Assembly (NCBI RefSeq): GCF_030160755.1
Contig: NZ_BSOY01000004.1
Span: 1-64,000 of the forward strand
Length of the DNA: 64,000 nucleotides
Reading direction: 5' to 3'
Source of the DNA: Brevundimonas denitrificans
GTDB lineage: Bacteria; Pseudomonadota; Alphaproteobacteria; Caulobacterales; Caulobacteraceae
Both the position numbers and the translations under genes were made by a program. The notes beneath the pieces were generated by a model. It was not told the origin of the DNA. It was given only the letters and a program-made list of their open reading frames with translations, and made no database searches. Of this stretch, positions 1-8,753 are shown piece after piece (positions within the stretch are counted from its first letter, which is position 1; every line of letters starts with the position of its first letter).

Positions 1-1
1 C

Positions 2-1402
2 GAGACCGCCGTGCGCGGCCAGCGTCCGCCGGAGCGCCGGGCCTGGGAGGCGGCGGCCGTCGAATCCGTCGCCGGCAACAATGTCCGCATCCGCACCGCG
101 CGCGACAATCGCGCCGGCTCGCTGATCGCCGCCGACGCGGCCTGGGCCAACGCCAACCGCCCGCTGCGGCGCGGCGACCTGATCTTCGTCGAGGCGCGGG
201 GCGGCCAGTACCTTCTGAAACAGGTGCCCAACGTCAACGGCGCCCTGGTGGCGATCGAGCCCCAGTCCGGACGGGTGCTGGCCATGGTCGGCGGCTATTC
301 CTACGCCCTGTCCAGCTTCAACCGGGCGACCCAGGCGAACCGTCAGCCCGGCTCGGCCTTCAAGCCCTTCGTCTATGCGGCGGCGCTGGAGGGAGACTAT
401 ACGCCCGCCTCGATCGTGCTGGACGCGCCGATCAGCTTCGCCGGCGGACGCAATGGCGAACGCTGGAGCCCCGAGAACTACAGCCGCGAATACTATGGGC
501 CGCAGAGCCTGCGCCGGGGGCTGGAGCTGTCGCGCAACGTCATGACCGTGCGGCTGGCGCAGGATGTCGGCATGCGCAATGTCGTGGACCTGTCGCGGCG
601 GATGGGCGTGGCCGACAATCTGCAGCCGAACCTGTCGGTGTCGCTCGGGGCGGGGGAGACCACGCCCTATCGCCTGACGGCCGCCTACGCCGCCTTCGTC
701 AACGGCGGGCGTCGGGTCGATCCCTATCTGATCGAAATGGTGCAGGACCGCGACGGCGAGACCATCTACCGCGCCGACCGCCGCCGCTGCCGCGACTGCG
801 GCCGCCCCTTCACCGGCCAGGAATCGCCGCGGCTCGAGGGGCGCGGGACGCAGGTGATCGATCCGATCACCGCCTACCAGATCAGCTCGATGCTGGAAGG
901 CGTGGTCCAGCGCGGCACGGGCGCCAGCGCCCGGGGCCTCGGCCGCTGGGTCGGCGGCAAGACCGGCACGACCAATGAATACCGCTCGGCCTGGTTCGTC
1001 GGCTTCTCGTCGGACATCGTGGTCGGGGTCTTCATCGGCTTTGACGACAACCGGCCGCTGGGCTCGGGCGAGACGGGGGCGACCGGCCCGGTGCCGGTGT
1101 TCACCGAGTTCATGCAGGTCGCCCTGCGCGAGCGCCCGGCGCGGCCGTTCGTGCGGCCCCGCAATGCGATCTTCCGCACCGTCAACGGCATCGAGGAGGC
1201 TTTCCGCCCCGGCACCGAGCGCCGCCGCGAGGAGGAGCGTCCGGCGCAGGAAATCCCGACCGGCCCGCAGAACTACAATGAGGTGATCCGCCGCGAGGAG
1301 GAGGAGGCCACGGGCCAGACGCCGTCCGCCGCCCCCGCTCCGCCCGCGACCCCGCCGCCGCCGAAGAAGGAGCCGGCGGAGGATTTGAGCGGACTGTACT
1401 GA
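2..1402 (+). CDS. mrcA: Penicillin-binding protein 1A (class A PBP), 3' part
   Basis: This is the C-terminal part of a bifunctional peptidoglycan glycosyltransferase/transpeptidase; the 5' part, with the membrane anchor and glycosyltransferase domain, lies outside the window. The reading frame is open from base 2. Counting from the GTG at base 11, the transpeptidase motifs are SAFK (S115, nucleophile), SRN (S174-N176) and KTGT (K317-T320), so the active site is intact. The C-terminal tail after about residue 390 is Glu/Pro/Ala rich and probably disordered. A Cys pair (C260, C263) sits between the SRN and KTG motifs. The protein acts at the periplasmic face of the inner membrane in cell wall synthesis. 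It is separated from prfB by about 120 bases in which I see no clear promoter. Confidence 0.93.
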   Translation, partial: ETAVRGQRPPERRAWEAAAVESVAGNNVRIRTARDNRAGSLIAADAAWANANRPLRRGDLIFVEARGGQYLLKQVPNVNGALVAIEPQSGRVLAMVGGYSYALSSFNRATQANRQPGSAFKPFVYAAALEGDYTPASIVLDAPISFAGGRNGERWSPENYSREYYGPQSLRRGLELSRNVMTVRLAQDVGMRNVVDLSRRMGVADNLQPNLSVSLGAGETTPYRLTAAYAAFVNGGRRVDPYLIEMVQDRDGETIYRADRRRCRDCGRPFTGQESPRLEGRGTQVIDPITAYQISSMLEGVVQRGTGASARGLGRWVGGKTGTTNEYRSAWFVGFSSDIVVGVFIGFDDNRPLGSGETGATGPVPVFTEFMQVALRERPARPFVRPRNAIFRTVNGIEEAFRPGTERRREEERPAQEIPTGPQNYNEVIRREEEEATGQTPSAAPAPPATPPPPKKEPAEDLSGLY

Positions 1403-1524
1403 GTGGCGAGTGAACCGGGGAAAACGTCGCACCGGCGATAGCGCCCCGCCAATCACTAGCCACTAGCCTCTCGCCGCTAACCCCTCTATGTCCGCGCCTC
1501 ACTCTTGTATCGCCGGAGAATGCG

Positions 1525-2647
1525 ATGAGACCGGATGTCGAGGCCATGAAGGCCGACATCGAGCAGAGCATCGCTCTGCTCAGGAGGCGTCTTTGACTGG
1601 GATGTCGCGCTTCGAAAACTTGATGAGCTGAACGCGCGGGTCGAGGACCCGACGCTGTGGAACGATCCCGAGGCGGCCCAGGCCGTGTCGCGCGACCGCT
1701 CGCGGCTGGCCGCCCAGATCGATGCGGTCCGCGAGATGGAGACCGGTCTGGAGGAGGGCGTGATGCTCGCCGACATGGCCGACGAGGAAGGCGACGAGGC
1801 GACGCTGGAGGAGGCGCGCGCCTCGCTGAAGGCGATCAAGGACCGCGCCGGCCGCGCCGAGCTGGAAGCCCTGCTGTCCGGCGAGGCCGACGGCAATGAC
1901 GCCTATCTGGAAGTGAACTCCGGCGCCGGGGGCACCGAGTCCTGCGACTGGGCCGGGATGCTGCTGCGGATGTATTCGCGCTGGGCCCGGGCGCACGGCT
2001 ATGAGGTCGAGCTGGAGGCCGAGGAATCGGGCGACCAGGCCGGCATCAAGTCGGCCACCATCCTGATCAGCGGACCGAACGCCTATGGCTGGCTGAAGTC
2101 GGAATCCGGCGTGCACCGGCTGGTGCGCATCAGCCCCTATGACGCGGCGGCCAAGCGGCACACCTCCTTCGCCTCGATCGGGGTCTCGCCGGTGGTGGAC
2201 GACGCCATCGAGATCGACATCAATCCGTCGGACGTGCGCACCGACACCTACCGCGCCTCCGGCTCGGGCGGTCAGCACATCAACAAGACCGACTCGGCGG
2301 TGCGTCTGACGCACATCCCGACCAACACCGTGGTGGCCTGCCAGGCGGGCCGGTCGCAACACCAGAACCGCGAACAGGCGTGGAAGATGCTGCGGGCGCG
2401 GCTGTACGAGCTTGAACTGCAACGGCGCGAGGCGGCGGCCCAGGCCGTGGCCGACGCCAAGACCGACATCGGCTGGGGCCACCAGATCCGGTCCTACGTC
2501 CTGCAGCCCTACCAGATGGTCAAGGACCTGCGGACCAACGTCGAGACGTCGGATACGCAGGGCGTACTGGACGGCGATCTGGACCTGTTCATGGGCGCGG
2601 CGTTGGCGGCGCGGGTCGGCGAGACGCGGGGATCGACCGTCGAATAG
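1525..2647 (+). CDS. prfB: Peptide chain release factor 2, expressed by programmed +1 frameshift
   Basis: RF2 reads UGA and UAA stop codons and triggers peptide release. The gene is split: a 23-codon frame from ATG 1525 ends at an in-frame TGA (1594-1596), and the rest continues in the +1 frame from 1595 to the TAG at 2645-2647. Joined, it encodes about 373 residues, the usual RF2 length. The peptidyl-transferase motif GGQ is at residues 248-250. The stop-recognition tripeptide is SPY (203-205), where the classical motif is SPF. The frameshift signal is complete and described separately. A start further inside the second frame (for example GTG at 1685) would lose the N-terminal helices, so the frameshifted form is the correct model. 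It lies downstream of a class A PBP gene. Confidence 0.96.
1582..1597 (+). promoter_or_regulatory. prfB autoregulatory +1 frameshift site
   Basis: An internal Shine-Dalgarno-like AGGAGG (1582-1587) lies three bases before the slippery CTT (1591-1593), which is followed by TGA and C. This is the same order and spacing as the known E. coli prfB site (AGGGGG, three bases, CTT TGA C). When RF2 is scarce, slow termination at TGA lets the ribosome slip +1 and make full-length RF2. The motif is seen directly; the mechanism is from the known system. Confidence 0.96.
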
Positions 2648-2782
2648 GGAACAGGATGTCGGCGATCTGGCCGGTTCGCCAGGTGCGAGTATCCTGAGCC
2701 GCCCTATCCTTCCTCGTCGGCCCCGCCCGCAACCACATTGACCTCCCGGCCTCGTTGAGTCAGCGTCACAACCGGGACGGGG

Positions 2783-4748
2783 ATGTGCGCAATGACGGAC
2801 GTGATGAGGGCGCGACGATCACGTCAGCGCGCAACTGCGGCGGCGACTTGCGACCCCGTAGAGCTGTCCAGCGAACAATTCCCGGCTGTACGGCCACCCG
2901 AAACCCTCGAGGCGCTGGAGCTTGCTCTCAGCGCCGCCCGCCGGGAGGCGGCGCTGGAGGCCCCCGCGCGCGACGTTCTCACCCGCAACGCCCGGCTGCT
3001 TGAGGAGCAGATCGGGTTGGCCCGCAATGAACGGTTTCGCGCGCGCATCAAGGCGGTCCGCGACCTGTCCATCTCCGCCACCGTCATCCTGCTGCTGGCG
3101 GCGGTCGGTGCGATAGTCTGGAGCGCGCGGCAGGCGAACGAGGTGGTGCTGCAGGCCTTTGTGGTTCCGCCCGACATGGCCGCGGAAGGACTGACCGGCG
3201 AAGCGGTCGCGGGGGGAGCTGCTGGACCGGATGGAGATCATCCAGGCGAAGGCAGAGGTTGGCACGGTCTTCTCCCAGGCCGAGGCTCGCGGCGAGGGCG
3301 AGACGGTTCGTGTCGAGATTCCGCAGACGGGCGTCTCCCTGGGTGAGGTCGAGCGCTACCTGCGCCAGCGCCTGGGACGCCAGACCATCGTCTCCGGCGC
3401 GCTGCGTCGGCAGGGAGATCGCCTGCTGTTGACCGTCCGGGCCAGCGGATCGCCGGGGCGCACGCTTGAGGGGACAGAGGCGGAAATGCCCGCCTTGCTC
3501 CAGAGCGCCGCCGAGGCCGTACTGCAGGACACCCAGCCGCTCCGCATGGCGAGCTACCTGACCAGCGAGGAGCGTATGGAGGAGGCCGAAGCCCTGGTGC
3601 GCCCCCTGCTTGGCAGAGGCACGGACAAGGAGCGGGCCCAGGCCTACCTGGCGATGAGCGTTCTTCTCCTGAACAGTGAGCGGGCCAGAGAAGCCCTGAG
3701 CGCGGCCCGCCGGGCGGTCCAGTTGAACCCATCCGACGGGGCATCGCTGGCTTTCGTGGGCGCATCGGAGTGGATACTGGGGCAGCATGAGGCGGCGCTG
3801 GCCTCCATAGCATCGGCGCGAGCCGCCTTCCGTCGGCCCGGCGGCGGCGATGGTCTCAGCCAGATAGCGCGTGCGACCGGCGAACCCGCCATGCTGAGCT
3901 ACGCGCGACTATTGACCCGAGACCACGCCGCCTCGGTGGAAGCCAGTGAAGAGGCCGCAGCAATCTCCGCCCGAGGCGGCGATGATTCGGGAATGCAGTC
4001 CTATCTTTGGGCGGCCGCACAGCAATCAGCTTTGGGTCGCGACCTGCCGTCGGCCCGGCGGCTGGCGGCCGATCTCCCCCGCACAGACGCAACGTTGTTG
4101 GTCCGCAATTTTCTGGAAATGGAAACGGCTGCCGCACTGGAAGACTGGCCCCGCGCACTCCGCGCCTCCTTGGCGATACCGAACAACGGGAGTCCTGATG
4201 CTGCGGCAATGGACGCCCGTTACCTCGTGCGCAACGGCCGCGTGCCCGAGGCAGCAGAACTGGCCGCCGCCATGCCCAACGACTGCTACCCCTGCCTTAT
4301 CGTTCGCGGCGAACTCGCAGCCCGGTCGGGCGATCCCGCCGCCGCCGACCGCTGGTTCGCCGAGGCGGTGCGCCAGGGGCCGTCCTTGCCCTCCGCCCAC
4401 TCCGCCTGGGGCGAGGTCAGGCTGGCGCGCGGCGATCTGCCGGGCGCGATCCGGATGTTCCGCGAAGCGCAGTCTCGCGGCCCTCGCTGGGCAGACCCGC
4501 TGAAGTTCGAGGGCGACGCCCTGGCCCGCCAAGGGGATCACCGCGCCGCGCTGCGCCGATACGAAGCCGCCATTGATCGCGCGCCGCGCTGGGGCGCCGC
4601 CCATCTGGCCGCCGGCCGCTCGCTCGCCGCCCTGCGACGGCCCAGGGAGGCGACCGAAGCGTATCGCCGTGCACTGCGGCTAGATCTCAGCGCTGCGGAT
4701 CGGGCGGAAGCATCGCGCCTCGCTTCGGTCCAATCCGCAAGACCATGA
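2783..4748 (+). pseudogene. TPR-repeat membrane protein, interrupted by a single-base frameshift
   Basis: Two adjoining frames read as one protein. The first part starts at ATG 2783 (or ATG 2792, better spaced from a GGGACGGGG-type ribosome site). It has a basic cytoplasmic segment, one membrane helix (about residues 95-113, ISATVILLLAAVGAIVW) and the conserved run FVVPPDMAAEGLTGEAVAG. At the six-G run 3211-3216 the frame shifts. Dropping one G joins it to ELLDRMEIIQ and the second frame, which continues to 4748 with several TPR-like helical pairs up to the C terminus (alternating Ala/Leu-rich helices with GD..AA..Y spacing). Homologues in related bacteria are, as I recall, single proteins. 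Function is unknown; TPR repeats usually mediate protein contacts. A downstream product could start at ATG 3231 (505 residues) but would lack the membrane anchor. Sequencing error, true inactivation and slippage control are all possible. Confidence 0.75.
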
Positions 4749-4857
4749 CGGAGGACGGGCACGCTGAAGGTCCGCAATGGGTCGAAACCGGGTGTCGATC
4801 TCGGCCCCCCAAACGGCCCTTACGTCACCAAGGCTTGTGAACGCATGGCCATAAAAA

Positions 4858-4887
4858 AAAAGGCCCCGGATCGCTCCGGGGCCTTTT
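4858..4887. terminator. Bidirectional intrinsic terminator
   Basis: A perfect stem (GGCCCCGGA / TCCGGGGCC, loop TCGC) is flanked by an A run upstream and a T run downstream, so it can terminate in both directions. It lies between the end of the plus-strand TPR gene and the end of the minus-strand bactofilin gene, which converge here. Confidence 0.9.
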
Positions 4888-4906
4888 GTCTTTCAGACCG
4901 GATGGA

Positions 4907-5446
4907 TCAGGCCGAAGGACCCTTCATGTCGATGATCTGCGGCGCGGGCTCGGGCGAGGCCGGACGCGGGGCCGGCGTCGGAGCCGGGGCTTCGCGGCGG
5001 CCTTGCAGGACTCGGCCCTGGAAATAGGCGCCGATGTCGATCGACATCTGTTCGGCGGTGATGTCGCCGTCGACATAGGCGGTGGCGATCAGCTTGACCT
5101 GTTTGCCCGAGATGCCGCCGACGATGCGGCCGCGAACCTCGACGTAGTCGGCCGAGACATTGCCCTCGACCGCGCCGGTCTCGCCGACGATCAGCCGGCC
5201 GACGCGGACGTCGCCCTTGATCGCGCCGTCGATCTGCAGGTCGCCGCCGCCCGTGATGCCGCCCTCGAACTGAAGGTCGGACGACAGGGTGGACAGGCCG
5301 CGCGGACTGGGGGCCGACGGGGACGCGGCGCGGGCCGGCGCCGCCGGACTGCCCGGCATGGGCAGATCGGGCAGGGGCGGGATCGACGAGCCGCTGTCAG
5401 CGCGAGGCTGGGGCGTCGGGGCGGGGGATTTAGTCTTGTTGAACAA
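4907..5446 (-). CDS. Bactofilin (polymer-forming cytoskeletal protein)
   Basis: This bactofilin is 179 residues. The flanks are Pro/Ala/Ser rich and disordered (about 1-50 and 155-179) around a central domain of short repeated beta strands rich in Gly, Val and Asp (about 55-150), typical of the right-handed beta-helix fold. Bactofilins polymerise without nucleotide and recruit cell wall enzymes; in Caulobacter they act in stalk formation. The start must be TTG at 5444-5446, because an in-frame stop lies six codons upstream and no ATG or GTG is available; a GGAG sits six bases before it. It overlaps the 3' end of the M23 peptidase gene by 17 bases, so the two are probably cotranscribed and translationally coupled. 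This bactofilin/M23 pairing recurs in other bacteria. Confidence 0.93.
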   Translation of the reverse strand: MFNKTKSPAPTPQPRADSGSSIPPLPDLPMPGSPAAPARAASPSAPSPRGLSTLSSDLQFEGGITGGGDLQIDGAIKGDVRVGRLIVGETGAVEGNVSADYVEVRGRIVGGISGKQVKLIATAYVDGDITAEQMSIDIGAYFQGRVLQGRREAPAPTPAPRPASPEPAPQIIDMKGPSA

Positions 5447-6581
5447 GTTGGTCTCCGGCTCTCATGAAGCGGGCGGGGTTTTGGGGTCGGCCGTCCATCC
5501 ACACTTCGTAATGCAGATGCACGCCGGTGGAGCGTCCTGTGGTTCCCATGGCGCCGACACGCTGACCGAGTTGGATCCGCTGGCCGGGCATGACAGCCGT
5601 GGCGTTCAGGTGGGCGTAGCGCGTCTTGAAACCGCGTCCATGATCTATCTCAACGGTGTTGCCATACCCTGAACGTACGCCGACGAAAGACACGATTCCG
5701 GGAGCGGGCGCGTAGATCGGCGTGTTCAGCGGGGCGGCGAAGTCCTGGCCCTGATGCAGGGCGGGGCGGCCGTTGAAGGGGTCGAAGCGGACGCCGAAGC
5801 CGGACGTCGTGCGCGACTGGGTCGGGCGGCGGAAGGGCATGCTCTCGGCTGCGTTGGCCAGGGAGCGCATGTCGGACAGATTGTCGGCGGCGTGGCGGAT
5901 GCGCACCGCGAAGGCCTCATCGACATCCAGCACGGCGGCGAGGGCCCGGGGATCGCGCGCCTCGACCAGCGGTCCGCCCAGGGCCGCGTCGTGCGGGGTG
6001 TAGGCCGCCGGGTTCAGGCCGGCGAGGCGGAAGGCCAGCCGCAGCCGTTCGGCGCGGGTCTGGGCCTCGGTCTCGGCGCGGGCGATCAGACGTTCCTGAT
6101 CCATGCGCACGGCGATCATGCGCTGGACGGGCGAGGACCGGTCGGGATTGAGGGCGGCCGCCGGGCGAAGCGCCTGTTCGGCGCCTTCGACGCCGCGGAA
6201 CATGCCCATGACCTGGGTCAGGGCCGCGTGGCGGCGTTCGACCATCTGGGCCATTTCATCGAGCGAACCGGTCGTGGCGGTCATGCGCACCACGGCGCTG
6301 TCCAGCCGCGCCTGCAGATCGGCGTTCATGCGTTCCGAGGCGGCGCGGGCCCGGGCGACGGTTCGGTCCGTCTGGCTCTGCGCCACCATGTCGAAGACCA
6401 GACTGCCGGACGCCATGACGGTCCAGCCGCCCAGCAATACCGCGGCCACGGCGCCGAGCGCCTGTTTTCCGGGCGTCAGGGCCCAGGCCCGGACGGCGTC
6501 GCCGTCGCGCAGATACAGATATCGGGTCGGAAACCACTTTCCGATCAGAGACCGCCTGACAGTCGGCTCTTGTTCGGTCAT
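5430..6581 (-). CDS. M23 family (LytM-type) metallopeptidase, membrane anchored
   Basis: This is a 383-residue protein that probably cuts peptidoglycan cross-bridges at the periplasmic side. It has a short cytoplasmic N terminus, one membrane helix (about 41-65), an Ala/Arg/Glu-rich coiled region (about 70-190) and a C-terminal LytM domain. The zinc and catalytic residues are present: HQGQD (H276, D280) and HLHYE (H355, H357). I chose ATG 6581; a GTG one codon upstream (6584) is also possible. The coding end overlaps the bactofilin start, implying a cell-shape operon in which the bactofilin scaffold positions this enzyme. Confidence 0.92.
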   Translation of the reverse strand: MTEQEPTVRRSLIGKWFPTRYLYLRDGDAVRAWALTPGKQALGAVAAVLLGGWTVMASGSLVFDMVAQSQTDRTVARARAASERMNADLQARLDSAVVRMTATTGSLDEMAQMVERRHAALTQVMGMFRGVEGAEQALRPAAALNPDRSSPVQRMIAVRMDQERLIARAETEAQTRAERLRLAFRLAGLNPAAYTPHDAALGGPLVEARDPRALAAVLDVDEAFAVRIRHAADNLSDMRSLANAAESMPFRRPTQSRTTSGFGVRFDPFNGRPALHQGQDFAAPLNTPIYAPAPGIVSFVGVRSGYGNTVEIDHGRGFKTRYAHLNATAVMPGQRIQLGQRVGAMGTTGRSTGVHLHYEVWMDGRPQNPARFMRAGDQLVQQD

Positions 6582-6647
6582 CACGCAACGCCCCCAGAAC
6601 GTACGACGAGGGGTTATGCGCCATGGCGCAGCTTGGGTACAAGTCTG

Positions 6648-6664
6648 TTCACGACTTGTTAACC
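6648..6664. promoter_or_regulatory. Possible CtrA-like site upstream of the M23 peptidase
   Basis: TTCA-N7-TTAACC matches the CtrA core TTAA-N7-TTAA at seven of eight positions. It lies about 67-84 bases upstream of the M23 peptidase start. It rests on motif similarity alone. Confidence 0.3.
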
Positions 6665-6739
6665 ACCTTGGGCGGTCTTCACGCGAAGAACGTCGGTATT
6701 CGTCGCTTTTATTCGCTTGGAAGGCGAGTCCGCGAATCT

Positions 6740-6757
6740 ATGTAACGCCGGTTACAT
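6740..6757. promoter_or_regulatory. Perfect palindrome, possible operator
   Basis: ATGTAAC and GTTACAT form perfect 7-base arms around a GCCG spacer. This is unusual in such GC-rich DNA and looks like a dimeric regulator site. It lies between the end of bcp and the start of the M23 gene (both minus strand), about 160 bases upstream of the M23 start. Two GANTC sites (6726-6730 and 6734-6738) sit immediately beside it. The regulator is not identifiable from sequence. Confidence 0.45.
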
Positions 6758-6784
6758 CTCCGGCGGGTCTGGAACGTTCCGTGG

Positions 6785-7252
6785 TCAGATTGATTGGGCG
6801 GCCGCCAAGACTTCCGCCGCGTGGTTCTTGACTGACACCTTGCGCCAGACGCGCCGGACGACGCCGTCGCCGTCGATCAGGAAGGTGGCCCGCTCGACGC
6901 CCATATACTCGCGGCCGTAAAGCTTTTTCTGGACCCAGACGCCGAAGGCTTCGGTGACGTTCTCCGGCTCGTCGGAGGCGAGGATGACCTTGAGATCGTA
7001 TTTGGCCTTGAACCGGTCGAGCTTCTTCACCGGATCGCGGGACACGCCGATGACGGTCGCGCCGGCGGCGGCGAAGGCGTCGATGTGTTCGGAGAAGTCC
7101 CGCGCCTCATTGGTGCAGCCCGGCGTGTCGGCCTTGGGGTAGAAATACAGGACGACCGTCTGGCCTTTCAGACTGTCCAGGGAGACGCGGTCTCCGCCGG
7201 CCGCGGCCATGTCGAATGCAGGGGCTTTCGAGCCTTCGGTGATTTCCGGCAT
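6785..7252 (-). CDS. bcp: Thioredoxin-dependent peroxiredoxin, Bcp/PrxQ family
   Basis: This 155-residue cytoplasmic peroxidase is predicted to reduce hydrogen peroxide and organic or lipid hydroperoxides. The fold runs from the N-terminal APAF.M region through the active site TPGCTNEA with peroxidatic Cys46 and the upstream YFYPKADTPG. C46 is the only Cys in the protein: the position five residues later, where many Bcp proteins have the resolving Cys, is Arg. It therefore looks like a one-Cys type that needs an external thiol. It is preceded on the same strand by a repeat-containing gap and tyrS. Confidence 0.95.
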   Translation of the reverse strand: MPEITEGSKAPAFDMAAAGGDRVSLDSLKGQTVVLYFYPKADTPGCTNEARDFSEHIDAFAAAGATVIGVSRDPVKKLDRFKAKYDLKVILASDEPENVTEAFGVWVQKKLYGREYMGVERATFLIDGDGVVRRVWRKVSVKNHAAEVLAAAQSI

Positions 7253-7261
7253 TCCCGTTCT

Positions 7262-7397
7262 CCGCTTATCCCGGCGAACGCCGGGACCCAGTTCTGTCCA
7301 GCCTGACGCCAGCGCCTCAGGACTATCGTCAGCGCAACCGTTCCGTCACCAGCGCTCACCCGAAGCACCGGGTCCCGGCGTTCGCCGGGATGAGCGG
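7262..7397. repeat. Pair of inverted palindromic repeat units between tyrS and bcp
   Basis: Two units of 28 bases (7262-7289 and 7370-7397) are inverted copies of each other, differing at one position. Each contains its own small palindrome, CCCGGCG AAC GCCGGG. Together they could fold into one long hairpin with an 80-base loop. The same core recurs at 10545-10576, so this is a dispersed REP-like family. A transcription-termination or mRNA-end role for tyrS is plausible. Confidence 0.8.
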
Positions 7398-7402
7398 AAG
7401 GG

Positions 7403-8707
7403 TCAATGAGGGCGGACCAGGACGATCTGTCCGCGTTTGCCCAGCCGGACCCTGAACGCGCCCAGTTCCGGATCGACGTCTTCCAGCGAGAAGACCCGGG
7501 CCGGGTCGCGCACCAGTTCGTCATTGATCCAAACACCCTCGTTCTCGATCTTCTTGCGGGCCTGACCGATCGATGGAGACAGGCCGGACCATTTGAGCAG
7601 CGCCTCCGCGCGACGTTCGGTGAAGGGCCCGTCATTTCTCTCCTGCTCGTCGAGCGTGCCTGCCCAGGGCATGTCCTCCGTGTGCAGGCCATCCGTCGCG
7701 ACCCCTTTTTCAAAGGCGCTTTCCGCGGTTTCGCGCGCTCTTTCGGCGGCGTACGCCCCGTGCAGCATGGTCGTCGCCGCGTCGGCGAGGGCCTTCTTGG
7801 CGTCGTTGATGGCCGCGCCGTCGAAGGCCTCCAGCCGGGCGATCTCGTCCAGCGGCAGGTCGGTGAACAGGCGCAGGAATTTGCCCACGTCGGCGTCGTC
7901 GACGTTGCGCCAGAACTGCCAGTAGTCATAGGGCGACAGCTGTTCGGCGTTGAGCCAGACCGCGCCCTGGGCCGTCTTGCCCATCTTGCCGCCCGAGGCC
8001 GTCGTCAGCAGGGGGGTGGTCAGGCCGAAGGCGGCCTTGTGGTCGACGCGACGCACCAGGTCGACGCCCGAGACGATGTTGCCCCACTGGTCCGAGCCGC
8101 CCATCTGCAGGGTGCAGTTCCAGGCCCGGTTGAGCTCGAGGAAGTCCACCGACTGCATCAGCATGTAGTTGAACTCGAGGAAGGTCATCGGCTGTTCGCG
8201 TTCCAGCCGCAGCTTGACCGAGTCGAAGGCCAGCATCCGGTTGATGGTGAAATGCGTGCCGTATTCGCGCAGGAATTCGACATAGCCGTAGGTCGACAGC
8301 CACTGGTCGTTATCGAGCATGACGGCGTCGGTCGGGCCGTCGCCGAAGGTGAGGAATTTCTCGAACACCGTCTTGATGGAGGCGATGTTCGACTGGATGG
8401 TTTCGTCGGTCAGCTGGGGCCGCGAGGCGTCCTTGCCGGTCGGGTCGCCGACCTTGGTCGTGCCGCCGCCCATCAGGACGATGGGCCTGTGGCCGGCCTG
8501 CTGCAGGCGGCGCAGCATCATGATCTGGATCAGGCTGCCGACGTGGAGCGACGGGGCGGTGGCGTCGAAGCCGATGTAGCCGGTGACGACCCCGGCGGCC
8601 GCCGCGGCGTCCAGCTCGGCCGGGTGGGTGATCTGATGGATATAGCCGCGGTCCTGCAGCGTCTGGAGGAACCTGGACTTGAAGGCGGGCTCGGCGGTCT
8701 CGGTCAT
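7403..8707 (-). CDS. tyrS: Tyrosyl-tRNA synthetase
   Basis: This class I aminoacyl-tRNA synthetase charges tRNA-Tyr. It is 434 residues from ATG 8707, close to the family norm. The open frame extends further upstream, but that part is Arg-rich and does not resemble TyrS. The HIGH-type motif is LHVGS near residue 56 and the KMSKS-type motif is KMGKT. A C-terminal S4-like RNA-binding segment (about 370-434) ends the protein. It is divergent from the DOMON-like gene with only 46 bases between starts. Confidence 0.97.
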   Translation of the reverse strand: MTETAEPAFKSRFLQTLQDRGYIHQITHPAELDAAAAAGVVTGYIGFDATAPSLHVGSLIQIMMLRRLQQAGHRPIVLMGGGTTKVGDPTGKDASRPQLTDETIQSNIASIKTVFEKFLTFGDGPTDAVMLDNDQWLSTYGYVEFLREYGTHFTINRMLAFDSVKLRLEREQPMTFLEFNYMLMQSVDFLELNRAWNCTLQMGGSDQWGNIVSGVDLVRRVDHKAAFGLTTPLLTTASGGKMGKTAQGAVWLNAEQLSPYDYWQFWRNVDDADVGKFLRLFTDLPLDEIARLEAFDGAAINDAKKALADAATTMLHGAYAAERARETAESAFEKGVATDGLHTEDMPWAGTLDEQERNDGPFTERRAEALLKWSGLSPSIGQARKKIENEGVWINDELVRDPARVFSLEDVDPELGAFRVRLGKRGQIVLVRPH

Positions 8708-8753
8708 CGGATCAGGCTTGGCTTGGGAGGGAAGGGGCGTGTAGCACGAGCCT

